This document shows, one piece after another, positions 62,175-64,000 of a stretch of DNA of 64,000 nucleotides. Location: the NCBI GenBank assembly GCA_025602915.1, contig JAHLJZ010000080.1, positions 2,501 through 66,500 of the forward strand. Direction: 5' to 3'. Under the pieces are notes generated by a model. That model was not told where the DNA came from. It was given only the letters and a program-made list of their open reading frames with translations, and did no database searches. How positions within the stretch are numbered: the stretch's first letter is position 1; each line of letters opens with the position of its first letter. This DNA is from Paraphysoderma sedebokerense (taxonomy: Eukaryota; Blastocladiomycota; Physodermatomycetes; Physodermatales; Physodermataceae). A program made the translations under genes and the position numbers.

Positions 62175-64000
62175 ATGCTCGACATATTCTCGGCCACTAA
62201 GAAAGGTGATTTGGACGCTGTGAAATGGCACATCGATCGAGGTCTCGACATTAACATAAGTAGTAGGAACAGGAAAACACCACTTCATTTGGCTGCTTCA
62301 AGAGGTGATTTAGAAGTGGTCGAATATTTGGTTGCAAAAGGGGCCGATGTCAATTCAACTGATTCAAATGGACGAACATCCCTTCATTCAGCTGCTTCTG
62401 GAGGTCAATTAAAAGTGGTCGAATATCTGGTTGCGAACGGAGCCAATATCAATTCAACCGATACGGATGGACAAAGTCCCCTTCACTGGGCTGCTCTCCG
62501 AGGTCATTTAAAAATGGTTGAATACTTGGCTGCAGACGGGTCCAATCTCGAATCAAAGGATAACGATGGACAAACTCCTCTTCATTGGGCGGCTTTCCGA
62601 GGTCATTTAAAAGTGGTCGAATACTTGGTTGGAAAAGGTGCCGACATCAATGCAACCGCAATGAATGGACTAACGCCGCTTCATTCAGCGGCCTCTGGAG
62701 GGCACTTAGAAGTGGTCGAATACATGCTTCTGAAGGGGGCCGATATGAATTCAACCAATACATATGGACTTACACCGCTTCATTCGGCTGCTTGTGATGG
62801 ACATTTAAACATAGTCAAATACATGGTCGGACAAGGGGAAGACATAAATTCCAAAGCCAGAAATGGAAGAACACCTTTGGATTATGCTGCTTACCACGGT
62901 CATTTAGAAGTGGTTACGTTCTTGATTAGCAAAGGGGCCGACATCAATTCAATCGATACAGACGGAAAAACACCGCTTCATTCAGCTGCTTTCAAAGGTG
63001 AATTAAAAGTAGTCGAATACTTGGTTGCAAATGGGGCCCATATCAATTCAGAAGATAAGGATACAGGAACACCGCTCCACTCAGCTGCTTCTAAAGGTTA
63101 TTTAACAGTCGTTGAATACTTGATTACAAATGGGGCCGATACAGATTTGACTGATAAAGACGGACGGACACCGCTTCATGACGCCAGTCTTTCGGGCTAT
63201 TTAGAAGTTGCCGAATACTTGGTTGCCAACGGAGCCAATATCAATTCAACCGATACGGATGGACAAACTCCTCTTCATTATGCTGCTTCTGAAGGTCAAT
63301 TCAAAGTTGTCGAATACTTGATTGGAAAAGGTGCCGATAAAGATTTGACTGATGCAGACGGACGTATGCCGCTCTATTTAGCTGCTCATTGGAACAACTT
63401 ACATGTGGTGAAATATCTGGCTTCTTGCCATATCAACCAAATTCTTCGATGCCCTACTTCGGTACTTTGTAAACTGAATGAAACTGCCCTGCAGTATGAC
63501 TCGGTTAAGCAAGCATTCAAAGCCCAAGGATGTTGGGATGAATCCAAAAATGCCATATCTGTTCCGAAAGTTGCGTCAACAGAAAACTCTCAAGACAAAC
63601 CATTTCGATCGAGTAATCTGCTTCCTCTTAATAGGTCGTCTAAGAAATCCTCATCAAAGCTCCAGCCGTCCCATTCCAGAAATGAAGATAACCTCGTCAA
63701 GTTTATTGTGATGGGCTCCCATCCATTCACAATATCTCAACAACCTGAATTTCGAGATCTTATTCTTTCCTATGACCCGAAAGCAACCTTCGTATGCTCT
63801 AGTACAGTCGGACGTCGTATTATTAGGACGTATGAAGCGAAGAAGTTGGAATTGATTCAGCTGTTGGCCCAGAATACTGGTCGAATCTCGTTCACAACTG
63901 ACTTGTGGACGGCTCCAAGTCAACAAGTGATGATTGGGGTCATCGCTTCGTTCATTACTAACAATTGGGAATCAAAGGCTATCGGTATTGCCTTTCGCAG
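62175..64000 (+). CDS. Ankyrin-repeat protein fused in frame to a hAT-type transposase (3' end outside the window)
   Basis: A single uninterrupted frame of 608 codons with no stop or needed intron. It starts MLDIFSATKKGDLDAVKWHI. Thirteen 33-residue ankyrin repeats (residues about 2-420) follow the pattern TPLHSAASGGHLEVVEYLxxxGAD. A Ser/Lys-rich linker (about 450-510) leads to a hAT core: FIVMGSHPFTISQQPEFRDL, STVGRRIIRTYEAKKLELI and ISFTTDLWTAPSQQVMIGVI, the last holding the first catalytic Asp of the RNase H-like fold (TTDLWT). No BED zinc finger is seen; the ankyrin array occupies the place where it would be. It could be a hAT element that captured host repeats, or a host gene that captured a transposase. 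The rest of the catalytic domain is beyond the edge. Confidence 0.85.
   Translation, partial: MLDIFSATKKGDLDAVKWHIDRGLDINISSRNRKTPLHLAASRGDLEVVEYLVAKGADVNSTDSNGRTSLHSAASGGQLKVVEYLVANGANINSTDTDGQSPLHWAALRGHLKMVEYLAADGSNLESKDNDGQTPLHWAAFRGHLKVVEYLVGKGADINATAMNGLTPLHSAASGGHLEVVEYMLLKGADMNSTNTYGLTPLHSAACDGHLNIVKYMVGQGEDINSKARNGRTPLDYAAYHGHLEVVTFLISKGADINSIDTDGKTPLHSAAFKGELKVVEYLVANGAHINSEDKDTGTPLHSAASKGYLTVVEYLITNGADTDLTDKDGRTPLHDASLSGYLEVAEYLVANGANINSTDTDGQTPLHYAASEGQFKVVEYLIGKGADKDLTDADGRMPLYLAAHWNNLHVVKYLASCHINQILRCPTSVLCKLNETALQYDSVKQAFKAQGCWDESKNAISVPKVASTENSQDKPFRSSNLLPLNRSSKKSSSKLQPSHSRNEDNLVKFIVMGSHPFTISQQPEFRDLILSYDPKATFVCSSTVGRRIIRTYEAKKLELIQLLAQNTGRISFTTDLWTAPSQQVMIGVIASFITNNWESKAIGIAFR
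62178..63440 (+). repeat. 99-bp ankyrin-coding tandem repeat array
   Basis: Thirteen units in register. The unit parts beginning at 62430 and 63222, exactly 8 x 99 bp apart, are nearly identical over about 55 bp (GAGCCAATATCAATTCAACC and the following GATACGGATGGACAAA), far closer than neighbouring units. Units around 63136 and 63334 also share GATTTGACTGAT. This suggests recent conversion or duplication within the array. Confidence 0.8.

Overview
The window is nuclear DNA from an early-diverging fungus. Protein genes are split by many short introns with GT..AG ends, strand use is mixed, and several products are fungal in type: COX9, the phosphorelay protein YPD1, PNS1, EDC3 with an FDF motif, and H2A ending in an SQ motif. 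Three traits are rare in Dikarya and point to a zoosporic or otherwise basal lineage: a plant-type leucine-rich-repeat protein, a tandem pair of fibro-slime-domain membrane proteins, and an ankyrin protein fused to a hAT transposase. I cannot name the species from sequence alone.

Layout. 1-479: start of an LRR protein (-), cut by the window edge. 1.3-12.6 kb: RAD23 (-), an uncertain small locus, COX9 (-), histone H2A (+), VPS34 PI3-kinase (+), mitochondrial phosphate carrier (+). 13.0-20.8 kb: PTC7-type phosphatase, mitochondrial processing peptidase beta, secreted subtilisin (all +). 21.6-22.5 kb: YPD1 (-). 22.5-27.3 kb: gene-poor, holding an old broken LTR retroelement relic, diverged repeats and a lectin-like fragment. 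27.3-36.4 kb: CDC48, a 216-bp tandem repeat, sphingolipid desaturase and pyruvate dehydrogenase phosphatase (all genes -). 36.5-45.4 kb: EDC3, PNS1, RPS23 (+) and RPL36 (-). 45.6-48.3 kb: GCFC-domain protein (-). 48.9-53.6 kb: two tandem fibro-slime receptors (+). 53.8-58.7 kb: CAND1 (+). 59.5-61.8 kb: tyrosinase (+) converging on a Cys-rich membrane protein (-). 62.2 kb to the end: ankyrin-hAT fusion, cut by the window edge.

Most genes are ordinary housekeeping genes (proteostasis: RAD23, CDC48, CAND1; mitochondrion: COX9, phosphate carrier, MAS1, PTC7, PDP; translation and mRNA decay: RPS23, RPL36, EDC3). They form no operon, but a regulatory theme is visible: the palindrome CACGTG occurs 12 times by my reading, and 11 of these lie 57-165 bp upstream of the start codons of nine genes, three times as pairs spaced by 11 or 23 bp.

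The most striking observations are: (1) the tandem fibro-slime receptors carry short cytoplasmic tails with two NPx(Y/F) motifs at exactly integrin-beta spacing; (2) an uninterrupted frame joins 13 ankyrin repeats to a hAT transposase core; (3) the CACGTG promoter pattern; (4) the H2A stop codon is created by splicing so that the histone ends in SQEY; (5) a recurrent GTTCGT 5' splice site; (6) a 10-nt micro-exon in EDC3. All gene models are hand-spliced; exon ends were chosen by frame, GT/AG and family conservation.
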